Shown here in pieces: positions 1-11,833 of a stretch of 12,269 nt of DNA. Below the pieces are notes generated by a model that saw nothing but the letters and a program-made list of their open reading frames with translations, was not told the DNA's origin and ran no database searches. The DNA comes from Pseudomonadota bacterium (GTDB taxonomy: Bacteria > Pseudomonadota > Gammaproteobacteria > Burkholderiales > Ferrovaceae): positions 1 through 12,269 of the forward strand of contig JAJZEH010000063.1 of assembly GCA_021805725.1 (NCBI GenBank), written 5' to 3'. A program made the position numbers and the translations under genes. Each line of letters opens with the position of its first letter. Position 1 is the first letter of the stretch.

Positions 1-2072
1 CGGGCAAGATCGCCGAGCAGCGCGCCCGCCACCTCAAGCACAATGACACGGCCTTCAACCTGGAACCCAACATCAAGGAAAGCCCCGGGGGGTTGCGCGA
101 CTTGCATTCAGTGATGTGGCTGGCCTGGGGCACCGGGCTTGACGCCCACTGGGCCTCCCTGGCCCACGAGGGACTGATCACGCTGCGCGAGGTGCAGCAG
201 GCACGCAAACTGCAACGATTCTTGCAGGATCTGCGCATTCGCCTGCATTATCTTGCCGGACGCCGCGAGGACCGGCTGCTGTTTGACCATCAAATCCCGC
301 TAGCGAAACAGCTGGGCTACGAAGACCACGGCCACCGTCGCGCCAGCGAAGTCATGATGCAGGCCTACTACAAAACGGCCAAATCCGTGCTGCTGCTCAA
401 CACCATTCTCATCGAACAACTCAACACCCTCGTTCATCCCGAAGCGCCGGAAGATGTCGAACCCCTGTCAGGACCATTCGTGCGCCATGGCGAATTGCTG
501 GGCACCATGCCCGAAGACCTGTTCGAGCAGGACCCCAACCAGATCCTGGAAGGCTTTTTAATGCTGCAGCGCCACCCGCGCCTGCGCGGCTTCACCCCCG
601 CGTCCCTGCGCGCCGTATGGCGCGGCAAAAACCGCATCAATGCCGCCTTTCGCGCCAATCCGGACAACCAGCAACGTTTCATGGAGATTCTGCGCCAGCC
701 CCTGCGCACCGCAGACGTCCTGCGCCGCATGAATTACTACGACGTCCTGGGACGCTATATTCCGGTCTTCGGCCGCATCGTGGGACAAATGCAGCATGAC
801 CTGTTTCACGTCTACACCGTGGATGAACATATCCTGCGGGTGCTGCGCAACATCCGCCGTTTTGCCATCCCCCAGTACGACCACGAATTTCCATTCTGCT
901 CCATGCTGATGCGGCAGTTTGACCGGGTGGATCTGCTCTACCTCGGCGCCCTGTTTCACGACATCGCCAAGGGCCGGGGGGGCGACCACTCCGAACTGGG
1001 TTGTTCGGATGCGCGTTACTTCTGTCGGCGCCACGGCCTGTCGCGCGCTGACAGCGCCTTCGTGGCCTGGCTGGTGGAACAGCATTTGCAGATGTCGGCC
1101 GTGGCGCAAAAACAGGACCTGTCCGACCCCGAGGTGATTCGCCGTTTTGCCGAGCGGATGGGAGACCAGCGCCACCTCACCGCACTCTATCTGCTTACCG
1201 TGGCCGATGTGCGCGGCACCAGCCCGAAGGTATGGAACGCCTGGAAAGGCAAGCTGCTGGAGGACTTATACCGTGCCACCCAACGGGTTCTGGCCGGTTC
1301 CGGCGCAGACCTTGACGCCGTCATTGCCGAAAAGCGCCAGGACGCGCTGCGCATCCTGCGCCAGTACGGATTCACCAGCACTGAAGGCATCAACCTGTGG
1401 CACACGCTCGATCCCAGTTATTTTCAGCGCCATGACGCGCAGGACATTGCCTGGCACGCCCGCAGCCTGCACAGCCGGGTGGGCTCGACCCAACCCGTGG
1501 TGCGCGCGCGCCTGTCGCTGGTGGGAGAAGGCCTGCAGATCCTGATCTACTCGCCCGACCAGGAAGCCTTATTTGCGCGCATCTGCGGCTATTTTGACCG
1601 CATCGGCTACACCATCATGGAGGCCCGCATCCACACCACCCTGGATGGTCATGCGCTCGATACCTTTCAGGTCATGCACCGCAGCGCCGAATCGGAGCAT
1701 TACCGGGACACCCTGAAACGCATCGAGACCGAACTGCAGCAACTGCTCAACACCCAGGCCACCCTCGAAGCGCCCCAGAAGAGCCGGCTTTCGCGCCATC
1801 TGCGCCATTTCCCGATTCCCGTCATGGTGCACCTGGGTGCGCCCGAACGCGAAGCCATCAGGCCCCTGACCATCGTGGCCGGTGATCGTCCGGGGCTGCT
1901 ATACCGCATTTCGCGCGTGCTGGTACAGCACGGCATCAACCTGCACGGCGCCCGCATCAATACGCTGGGCGAGCGCGCCGAGGACACCTTCCTGATTTCG
2001 GGGGCGGCGGTGGAATCTGCGGCCGGCAAGGAGGCCCTACGCCAGGAACTGCTAACCGCCCTGGAAGAGTAG
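1..2072 (+). CDS. glnD: Bifunctional uridylyltransferase/uridylyl-removing enzyme GlnD, 5' end cut by window edge
   Basis: GlnD senses glutamine and adds or removes UMP on PII proteins (GlnB/GlnK), controlling glutamine synthetase and nitrogen gene expression in the cytoplasm. The frame is open from base 3 to the TAG at 2070-2072 (689 codons). Full-length GlnD is about 860-900 residues, so roughly the first 170-200 are outside the window, including the nucleotidyltransferase catalytic motif. A TTG at 93 could be mistaken for a start, but the conserved ESPGGLRDLH block begins upstream of it, so the gene enters from the left. The HD phosphohydrolase domain (uridylyl-removing) shows LFHDIAKGRGGDHS at about 951-992, with the HD pair at 957-962, followed by EQHLQMSAVAQ and ADVRGTSPKVWNAWK. 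Two C-terminal ACT domains (glutamine sensing) lie at about 1510-1690 and 1860-2025. It converges on def with a 14-bp gap. Identification is firm. Confidence 0.96.
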   Translation, partial: GKIAEQRARHLKHNDTAFNLEPNIKESPGGLRDLHSVMWLAWGTGLDAHWASLAHEGLITLREVQQARKLQRFLQDLRIRLHYLAGRREDRLLFDHQIPLAKQLGYEDHGHRRASEVMMQAYYKTAKSVLLLNTILIEQLNTLVHPEAPEDVEPLSGPFVRHGELLGTMPEDLFEQDPNQILEGFLMLQRHPRLRGFTPASLRAVWRGKNRINAAFRANPDNQQRFMEILRQPLRTADVLRRMNYYDVLGRYIPVFGRIVGQMQHDLFHVYTVDEHILRVLRNIRRFAIPQYDHEFPFCSMLMRQFDRVDLLYLGALFHDIAKGRGGDHSELGCSDARYFCRRHGLSRADSAFVAWLVEQHLQMSAVAQKQDLSDPEVIRRFAERMGDQRHLTALYLLTVADVRGTSPKVWNAWKGKLLEDLYRATQRVLAGSGADLDAVIAEKRQDALRILRQYGFTSTEGINLWHTLDPSYFQRHDAQDIAWHARSLHSRVGSTQPVVRARLSLVGEGLQILIYSPDQEALFARICGYFDRIGYTIMEARIHTTLDGHALDTFQVMHRSAESEHYRDTLKRIETELQQLLNTQATLEAPQKSRLSRHLRHFPIPVMVHLGAPEREAIRPLTIVAGDRPGLLYRISRVLVQHGINLHGARINTLGERAEDTFLISGAAVESAAGKEALRQELLTALEE

Positions 2073-2086
2073 CGGGAGGGTGGGCG

Positions 2087-2626
2087 TCAGTCGTCCTGGC
2101 CCGCACCCGAGAGCCCAGGAAACAGCACGTCGGTGAAGCCAAAGCGGCTGAAGTCCTCGATGCGCATGGGATAGAGAATACCCATCAGGTGGTCGCATTC
2201 ATGCTGGACCACGCGGGCATGAAAGCCCGTCACGGTGCGATCGATGGCGTGCCCCTTCTCGTCAAACCCCTGGTAGCGCAGATGAGTGTAGCGCGGCACC
2301 ACCCCCCGAAAGCCAGGCACCGACAGACAGCCTTCCCAGCCCTCTTCCTCTTCATCGTCCAGCGGCGTCAGCTGGGGATTGATCAAGACCGTCTGCGGCA
2401 CCTCTTCCGCGTCGGGATAGCGGGGGTTATGCGCCACGCCAAAGATGACCACCTGCAGGCTCACGCCAATCTGCGGTGCGGCGAGACCAGCGCCATCCAG
2501 ATGGGCCATGGTGTCGCGCATGTCCTGGAGCAGCTCGAGCAGTTCGGGGGTATCGAAACGAGTGACGGGCAGCGCCTCCTGCAACAGCAGTGGATGCCCC
2601 ATGCGCAGCACTTCCCTGACGGCCAT
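2087..2626 (-). CDS. def: Peptide deformylase, type I
   Basis: It removes the N-formyl group from the initiator methionine of new proteins at the ribosome; the enzyme uses a bound metal, usually Fe2+. All three family motifs are present in the 179-residue product: GAGLAAPQ at residues 45-52, EGCLS around metal ligand C100, and HECDH at 142-146 with ligands H142 and H146 and catalytic E143. Length matches the family (about 170-180). An acidic run (residues 90-95) precedes motif II. The ATG directly follows the galU stop (TAG-ATG), so its ribosome binding site lies inside galU and it is the last gene of the smc-zipA-ligA-galU-def series. No fmt (methionyl-tRNA formyltransferase), the usual def partner, is adjacent. 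I infer that a second def next to fmt may exist elsewhere in the genome, but the window cannot show this. Confidence 0.96.
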   Translation of the reverse strand: MAVREVLRMGHPLLLQEALPVTRFDTPELLELLQDMRDTMAHLDGAGLAAPQIGVSLQVVIFGVAHNPRYPDAEEVPQTVLINPQLTPLDDEEEEGWEGCLSVPGFRGVVPRYTHLRYQGFDEKGHAIDRTVTGFHARVVQHECDHLMGILYPMRIEDFSRFGFTDVLFPGLSGAGQDD

Positions 2627-6560
<3,934 letters not shown>

Positions 6561-6597
6561 CGGCCCCTCTCTTTGGCATCCCTGCGCCCTGGCTTCA

Positions 6598-9500
6598 TCA
6601 GGCCGTGACGCTATCCGTCAGGCGCATGGCTTCTTCAATGTCTACCGCAACCATGCGGGATACACCCGACTCGGCCATGGTGATGCCCACTAACTGGTGG
6701 GCCATCTCCATGGCGATCTTGTTGTGCGTAATGAAGAGAAACTGGGTTTGTTCGGACATTTTCTGCACCAGCCGGACAAACCGTTCCGTATTGGCATCAT
6801 CCAGCGGCGCATCCACTTCGTCCAGCAGGCAGAAGGGTGCGGGATTGAGCTGGAACAGGGAAAACACCAGCGACAATGCCGTCAATGCCTTCTCGCCACC
6901 GGAGAGCAGATGGATAGAGGTGGTTTTCTTGCCGGGTGGCTGCGCGATGATCTGCACGCCGGCATCAAGAATTTCCTCGCCGGTCAGTTCGATGCGCGCG
7001 TGTCCGCCCCCGAACAGACCGGGGAACAAGGTACTGAAGCTGGCGTTGACGCGGTCAAAGGTTTCTTTCAGCTGCTCGCGGGTTTCGCGATCGATCTTGC
7101 GCATGGCGCTCTCGAGCGTATCCACGGCGGCCATCAGGTCGGCCACTTGGGCATCCAGCCAGTTTTTGCGCTCGCGCGAGGATTCTAGCTCGGCCAGTGC
7201 TGCCAGGTTGACCGCACCCAGCGCTTCGATGCGTTGCGTCAGGCTGCCAATTTCAGCTTGCAGGGTGGCGGTGCGCAAACCTTTTTCAAGCATCTCTGCC
7301 AGTTCGGCTTCATTGGCATGGTTGGCCTGCAGGCTTTCCTCGGCCCGCTCCAGATTGAGCCGGGCTTCCTGCTCCTTGAGCCCCAGTTCGTTGAGGCGGA
7401 CGCGCAGGGGTTCCTGGCGTTGCTGGGCGGAGAGGCGCTGCTCTTCCAGTTCGCGCAGAGCTGCGGCAAGGCCGTCGAGGGTGACGCGTGCTGCACCCAG
7501 CTGCGACTCGCAGAGGGTGCGCCGACCGAGAGCGGTTTGCAAATGTTCGATCAGGGGTGCTTCCAGGGCCTGATCCAGCTCCAGCTGCAGGGTCTGCAGG
7601 CGGGGTTCACGCTGTGCCAGGCGCGTTTCGGCAGTACTCCGGGAATGCTCCAGATGCGTCATGCGCTCGCGCGCCGATTTTTCCAGGAAGCCCGCTTCCT
7701 GGGCCGCGCGCTCGGCGGACTGCAGGGCGCTGCGCCGGGCGTCGCGGGCCCGTTCCGCTTCGCGCCAGGCCTGTTCGAGGGCGGCCAGCGCTTCTGTCAC
7801 CGCCCGGAACTGCTGTTCGCCCTCGAGCAGCAACTGCTGGTGGTTTTGCAGCCGTTGCTGCTCGGCCGCCTGCTGGTGTTCCAGCTCGACCTTTTCTTCA
7901 GCCACCTGACGCGCGCGTTGCTGGTGTCGCTCCATCTGGCCCTGCAGCCGCGTGCGTTCCATATCCAGGGCGTGACGCGCGGTTTCGACGGCACGGGCTT
8001 CATGCTCCACCGCGGTCTGCTCGCGGCGACAGGCGGCCAGGAACGCTTCAGCGTCCTCGCGCCGTGCGTCCAGCAGGGCCCCCTGATGGTTGAGCTCGTC
8101 CAGTGTCTGCTGGTGCCCCTCGATTTCGCGGGCACGCGACAGGGCACCATGAAACTCGCCCTGGGGCGCAAAAAACAGGACGGAGTGGCGTTCAATGAGG
8201 TGTCCCTCGCGCGTGACCAGCACCACCCCGGGCGGCAGGCGCCGCGTATCTTCCAGCGCCGCAGCAAAATCATCCACCACATGCACGCCCTGCAGCCAGG
8301 CCGCCAGTGCCGCTTCGCAGGCTGCCACGCGCACGGTGACGAGATCGCGCAGGGGACGCGGGCGCGAAGCAAGTGCCGACAGGTCGGGTGAAGCCGCAGC
8401 AACGGCTGCAGCGCCGGGCAGGAAAAGCCCGACACCGGCCGGAATCTCTTCGGCGGACCAGCGTTTCACGGCGCTGTAATCCTCGCTGCGATAGGCGTTC
8501 AGACGCGCCCCCAGCGTGGCTTCAACCGCCAGCTCCCAACCGGTGGCCACCTGGATGCCATGCCAGAACACGGGCAGGTCGGACAACCCATGCTTTTTGA
8601 TCAGCCCCTGCGAGCGCTCCTGCACCCCAAGGCGTGATTGCATGGATTCCAGCGCCTTCTGTTCAGCCTCGATGCGGGCCCGTTCGCGACGCAGCGCTTC
8701 GGCCTGGTTGCGCGCTTCGTTGAAAGCGGCTTCGCAACGCCCCACGCGCACCGCCATGGCTTCGCGCGTGGCATGAAGGATGGCGCCCCGCACCTCCCGC
8801 TCACGCAGTTGCCGCGCAATCTGTTCCAGGCGGCTGCCATCCGGGACTACCCATTGCGCCTCTTCGGCAACAAGACGGGTACGCCTTTCACGCAGCTGTT
8901 CCAGCAGCCGTTCGGAGGCCGTGCGCTCGGAGCGCGCAGCGCTGATGCGGCTTTGAATCTGCGTTTCGTTGCGGCGCGCCTGGTCCAGGGCCTGGCGGCG
9001 CGTCTGGCTCAATGCTTCGGCAGCGGGCAGCGCTTCCTGCTCCTGGCGCACCCGTGCAGCCCCCACCTGCACCAGCTCGAGGGCACGATCGAGCTCGCCC
9101 TGCAAATGGGCGAGGGATTCCTGATCGGCGTTCAGCCGCTGGCGGTCTTCAGCGATGTCCTGCTGCAGGCGCGCCATCTCTCCCTCCAGGCGGCGGCGTT
9201 CCACACGCAGGGCCTGAAGCCGGTTTTCGGCCTGGGTGACTTCAGCGTTGGCCTGGTACAACTCACCCTGGGCAGCGTTAAGGGCATCACTGGCGGCGTA
9301 ATGGTCGCTGCGCTGCTGTTCCACCTTGCGTTCCACGTCGCGCAACCCGGCAATGGCTGTATCCAGTTCGAGCTGGGTTTTTTCAATGTCGCGCAGGGCC
9401 CGACTGCGGCTGGCTTCGGCGTCGCGCTTGCGCGTCAGCAACAGCAGGTTTTGTGCGCGCGCCAGTTCGTCCTGAAGCGTGCGCCACTGTCCGGCTACTT

Positions 9501-10137
9501 CAGCCTGCCCTTCCAGCTTTTCGATTTGCTGCGAGAGCTCGCGCAGGATGTCTTCCGTGCGTGTCAAATGCCCACGGGTGTCCTCGAGCCGCAATTCGGT
9601 TTCGCGACGCCGGTCCTTGTAGCGCGAGATGCCTGCCGCCTCTTCCAGAAACACGCGGATTTCTTCCGGCTTGGATTCGACGATGCGGGAAATCATGCCC
9701 TGTTCGATGATGGCGTAGGCGCGCGGGCCAAGACCCGTACCCATGAACATGTCCTGCACGTCACGGCGACGCACATGCACGTTGTTGATGTAGTAGTTGG
9801 AAACCCCGTCACGCGCCAGCACCCGGCGTACGGCGATTTCGGCATACTGCGACCACTGGCCGGGCGCGCGGCCGTCCGTGTTGTCAAATACCAGCTCGAC
9901 ACTGGCCCGGCCTTGGGGCTTACGATCAGCGGTACCACCAAAAATGACGTCCTGCAGGGTTTCACCGCGCAGATGGCGGGCCTGGGACTCGCCCAGCACC
10001 CAACGCACGGCATCGATCACATTGGATTTGCCGCAACCGTTAGGCCCCACGACTCCGACAAGCTTTCCGGGGACGGGAATCTGGGTAGGTTCAGCGAAGG
10101 ACTTGAAGCCAGCAAGCTTGATGTGTTTGAGGTGCAA
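6598..10137 (-). CDS. smc: Chromosome segregation ATPase Smc (TTG start)
   Basis: Smc is the coiled-coil ATPase of bacterial condensin; with ScpA and ScpB (not in this window) it organises and helps segregate the chromosome. From the chosen start the protein has 1179 residues, normal for the family. Walker A GPNGCGKS is at 31-38, the ARHLRGE R-loop at about 53-59, the N-terminal coiled coil at about 170-510, the hinge at about 515-660 (GLSDLPVFWHG to IERHSVLFF), the returning coil to about 1020, the ABC signature LSGGEK near 1077, Walker B FCLLDEVDAPLDD near 1102 and the switch histidine in FITHNK near 1134. The TTG at 10135-10137 is chosen because HLKHIKLAGFKSF then falls exactly where family members begin. 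The frame stays open to 10758, but that part is antisense to queF. A TTG at 10153-10155 is a less likely start. There is no clear Shine-Dalgarno. zipA follows after 37 nt. Confidence 0.95.
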   Translation of the reverse strand: MHLKHIKLAGFKSFAEPTQIPVPGKLVGVVGPNGCGKSNVIDAVRWVLGESQARHLRGETLQDVIFGGTADRKPQGRASVELVFDNTDGRAPGQWSQYAEIAVRRVLARDGVSNYYINNVHVRRRDVQDMFMGTGLGPRAYAIIEQGMISRIVESKPEEIRVFLEEAAGISRYKDRRRETELRLEDTRGHLTRTEDILRELSQQIEKLEGQAEVAGQWRTLQDELARAQNLLLLTRKRDAEASRSRALRDIEKTQLELDTAIAGLRDVERKVEQQRSDHYAASDALNAAQGELYQANAEVTQAENRLQALRVERRRLEGEMARLQQDIAEDRQRLNADQESLAHLQGELDRALELVQVGAARVRQEQEALPAAEALSQTRRQALDQARRNETQIQSRISAARSERTASERLLEQLRERRTRLVAEEAQWVVPDGSRLEQIARQLREREVRGAILHATREAMAVRVGRCEAAFNEARNQAEALRRERARIEAEQKALESMQSRLGVQERSQGLIKKHGLSDLPVFWHGIQVATGWELAVEATLGARLNAYRSEDYSAVKRWSAEEIPAGVGLFLPGAAAVAAASPDLSALASRPRPLRDLVTVRVAACEAALAAWLQGVHVVDDFAAALEDTRRLPPGVVLVTREGHLIERHSVLFFAPQGEFHGALSRAREIEGHQQTLDELNHQGALLDARREDAEAFLAACRREQTAVEHEARAVETARHALDMERTRLQGQMERHQQRARQVAEEKVELEHQQAAEQQRLQNHQQLLLEGEQQFRAVTEALAALEQAWREAERARDARRSALQSAERAAQEAGFLEKSARERMTHLEHSRSTAETRLAQREPRLQTLQLELDQALEAPLIEHLQTALGRRTLCESQLGAARVTLDGLAAALRELEEQRLSAQQRQEPLRVRLNELGLKEQEARLNLERAEESLQANHANEAELAEMLEKGLRTATLQAEIGSLTQRIEALGAVNLAALAELESSRERKNWLDAQVADLMAAVDTLESAMRKIDRETREQLKETFDRVNASFSTLFPGLFGGGHARIELTGEEILDAGVQIIAQPPGKKTTSIHLLSGGEKALTALSLVFSLFQLNPAPFCLLDEVDAPLDDANTERFVRLVQKMSEQTQFLFITHNKIAMEMAHQLVGITMAESGVSRMVAVDIEEAMRLTDSVTA

Positions 10138-10163
10138 TTGAGCGCCAATGGACAAAAAAAGTT

Positions 10164-10169
10164 TAGAAT
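10164..10169 (+). promoter_or_regulatory. Possible -10 element for queF-dapC-dapD
   Basis: TAGAAT at 10164-10169 matches the sigma70 -10 consensus at 5 of 6 bases and would place a transcript start near 10176, about 28 nt before the queF ATG. No good -35 exists at 16-18 nt; the nearest candidate is TTGAGC at 10138-10143 with a 20-nt spacer. The region is AT-richer than its surroundings, which is the other support. Confidence 0.3.
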
Positions 10170-10175
10170 GAGAGG

Positions 10176-10204
10176 ATTTTACCCGATATAGGACGACTCC
10201 CCAA
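10176..10204 (-). promoter_or_regulatory. Predicted sigma70-type promoter of the smc-zipA-ligA-galU-def unit
   Basis: Reading the minus strand, TTGGGG (10199-10204) is followed after 17 nt by TAAAAT (10176-10181), which matches the -10 consensus at 5 of 6 bases. Transcription would start near 10169 and give a leader of about 30 nt before the TTG start of smc. The leader contains a run of seven T (10154-10160 on the opposite strand as A). The -35 box touches the first base of the queF start codon. This is a pattern match only. Confidence 0.4.
10190..10193 (+). promoter_or_regulatory. Ribosome binding site of queF
   Basis: AGGA sits 10 nt before the ATG at 10204. It supports that ATG as the queF start, since there is no other start codon nearby that would keep the full conserved region. 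Confidence 0.55.
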
Positions 10205-10632
10205 TGGCATCGCAACCCAGCCGAACCCTGGAGACTTTTCCCAATCCCAACCCCGGCCGCGACTACCTGATCCACATGGAGCTGCCGGAGTTTACCTGTC
10301 TTTGCCCCAAGACAGGCCAGCCGGATTTTGCCTGGCTGACCCTGGACTATATCCCGGAAGCCGTCAATGTGGAATTGAAGAGTCTCAAGCTGTACCTGTG
10401 GTCCTTCCGCAACGATGGCGCCTTTCACGAAGCCGTGACCAACCAGATCCTGGATGACCTGGTGGCGGCCACTGCGCCCCGCTTCATGCGCCTGCTGGCG
10501 CGCTGGAATGTGCGCGGGGGGATTTACACCCATGTGCTGGCCGAACATCGCGCCCCGGGCTGGGCCCCCGCCATTCCCCTGCCCCCGCTCTCCTTTGCGG
10601 CAGAATCGCCGCTGCGCCCCCAGACGCCATGA
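10204..10632 (+). CDS. queF: NADPH-dependent preQ0 reductase (7-cyano-7-deazaguanine reductase) QueF, short form
   Basis: QueF reduces the nitrile of preQ0 to the amine preQ1, the last step before the queuosine precursor is inserted into tRNA. The 142-residue protein belongs to the short, single-module class (as in Bacillus subtilis) rather than the long E. coli form. [16 protein letters not shown] (28-43) holds the catalytic cysteine C34 and the acid D41, with the seven-residue spacing known for the B. subtilis C55/D62 pair. The QueF signature [14 protein letters not shown] (57-70) is followed by FHE (74-76), where E76 corresponds to the substrate-binding glutamate. C32 is a second cysteine near the active site. 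The last 25-30 residues after AEHR are proline-rich and look like a non-conserved tail. The stop overlaps the dapC start as ATGA. It is divergent from smc across a 66-bp gap. Confidence 0.96.
   Translation: MASQPSRTLETFPNPNPGRDYLIHMELPEFTCLCPKTGQPDFAWLTLDYIPEAVNVELKSLKLYLWSFRNDGAFHEAVTNQILDDLVAATAPRFMRLLARWNVRGGIYTHVLAEHRAPGWAPAIPLPPLSFAAESPLRPQTP
10597..10612 (+). other. Small GC hairpin just before dapC
   Basis: GCGGC at 10597-10601 and GCCGC at 10608-10612 form a perfect 5-bp stem with a 6-nt loop, ending 16 nt before the dapC ATG, inside the end of queF. No Shine-Dalgarno is visible for dapC, so the hairpin could influence re-initiation, but a short GC stem in GC-rich coding DNA may be chance. 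Confidence 0.2.
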
Positions 10633-11822
10633 ACCCCCGGCTCGAACGCCTCCAGCCCTACCCTTTCGAGCGCCTGCGCGGCTTGATGCAGGGGGTCGTC
10701 GCCAATCCAGCACTGGCCCCCATCGCCCTGTCGGTGGGCGAGCCCCGCCACGCCACACCGGCCTTCATCCAGGAGGCGCTGGCAAAGCACCTCTCGGGAC
10801 TGTCCCATTACCCGGCCACCCTGGGTAGCGACAGCCTGCGCGCCACGCTGGCCGCCTGGCTGTGTCGCCGTTTTGACCTGCCCGGGCTTGACCCGACCAC
10901 GGAAGTGCTGCCCACCCTGGGCAGCCGCGAAGCCCTGTTCTCGCTGACGCAGGTACTGATGGACCCTGATCGCGCCGCAGCCCGCGCCGTGTGCCCCAAC
11001 CCGTTCTACCAGATCTACGAAGGTGCCGCCCTCCTCGCTGGGGGTCAGCCCTGGTTTGTCAACGCCGATCCGGCCCACGGCTTTCGCGTGGATTACGCCA
11101 GCGTGCCCGAAGCCGTGTGGCAAGCCACCCAGGTGGTCTTTACCTGTTCGCCGGGCAACCCCACCGGACGCGTCATGACCCTGGAGGAATGGCGCACCCT
11201 GTTTGAACTCTCGGACCGCTACGGCTTTGCCATCATCAGCGACGAATGTTATTCCGAGATCTACCCCGACGAAAACAGGCCGCCGCTGGGCTCGCTGCAG
11301 GCCGCCGCCCTGCTGGGGCGCACGGGCTACCCGCGCCTCGTGGCCATGGGCAGCTTGTCCAAGCGCTCCAACGTGCCCGGCATGCGCTCGGCTTATGCCG
11401 CAGGGGACAGCGCGCTACTCAAGCGCTTTGCGCTCTATCGCACCTACCACGGCAGCGCCATGAACCCTGCCGTCCAGGCAGCCAGTGAGGCGGCCTGGCA
11501 GGACGAGACGCACGTGCGTGACAACCGCCGCCTGTACCGCGAAAAACTGGAGGCGTTCTACGAGATCGTCCACCCGCACCTGCCACTGGAGCGCCCCGAA
11601 GCCGGCTTTTATTATTGGGGACAGACCCCGATTGCCGATACCGAATTTGCCCGGGGACTGATGCGCGAGGCGCACCTGGCCGTGCTGCCCGGCAGCCTGC
11701 TGGCCCGCGAAGCACACGGCATCAATCCGGGACAAAACCGCATCCGCATCGCGCTCGTAGGCTCACTGGCAGAAACCCTGGAAGCGGCCCATCGGCTGGT
11801 CGCGTTCACCCAATCCCTATAG
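10629..11822 (+). CDS. dapC: Succinyldiaminopimelate (N-succinyl-L,L-DAP) transaminase DapC
   Basis: DapC is a PLP enzyme that converts N-succinyl-2-amino-6-ketopimelate to N-succinyl-L,L-diaminopimelate with glutamate as donor, in the succinylase route to DAP (peptidoglycan) and lysine. The 397-residue protein has the class I/II aminotransferase (fold type I) layout: substrate region SVGEP (35-39), SPGNPTG with N177 (174-180), SDECYSEIY with D205 and Y208 contacting PLP, Schiff-base lysine K245 in SLSKRS (242-247), and the carboxylate-binding arginine region NRIRIAL (370-376). The start [17 protein letters not shown] is typical of proteobacterial DapC. Its ATG overlaps the queF stop by 4 nt with no obvious Shine-Dalgarno, implying translational coupling. 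Sequence alone cannot exclude another substrate for this superfamily, but the next gene, dapD, makes the succinylated precursor, which supports DapC strongly. Confidence 0.94.
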   Translation: MNPRLERLQPYPFERLRGLMQGVVANPALAPIALSVGEPRHATPAFIQEALAKHLSGLSHYPATLGSDSLRATLAAWLCRRFDLPGLDPTTEVLPTLGSREALFSLTQVLMDPDRAAARAVCPNPFYQIYEGAALLAGGQPWFVNADPAHGFRVDYASVPEAVWQATQVVFTCSPGNPTGRVMTLEEWRTLFELSDRYGFAIISDECYSEIYPDENRPPLGSLQAAALLGRTGYPRLVAMGSLSKRSNVPGMRSAYAAGDSALLKRFALYRTYHGSAMNPAVQAASEAAWQDETHVRDNRRLYREKLEAFYEIVHPHLPLERPEAGFYYWGQTPIADTEFARGLMREAHLAVLPGSLLAREAHGINPGQNRIRIALVGSLAETLEAAHRLVAFTQSL

Positions 11823-11824
11823 GA
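11821..11824 (+). promoter_or_regulatory. Ribosome binding site of dapD
   Basis: AGGA overlaps the dapC stop codon (TAG at 11820-11822) and sits 9 nt before the ATG at 11834. It supports that start for the truncated dapD gene. Confidence 0.6.
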
Positions 11825-11833
11825 AACACACCC

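Noticed and set aside
93..2072. glnD starting at TTG 93
   Set aside because: Conserved GlnD sequence continues upstream to the window edge in the same frame, so this is an internal leucine codon.
2078..2108. Intrinsic terminator between glnD and def
   Set aside because: The stem is only 5 continuous pairs, then mismatched, and no run of T follows on either strand.
8638..10191. 517-codon plus-strand frame opposite smc (and 7234-8391, 385 codons)
   Set aside because: These are reverse-frame shadows of the smc coiled coils; no domain, no start context and no independent promoter are visible.
10138..10203. A preQ1 riboswitch in front of queF
   Set aside because: The predicted leader is only about 28 nt and lacks the conserved stem, C-rich loop and A-rich tail that form the preQ1-I pseudoknot; there is no room for the larger classes.
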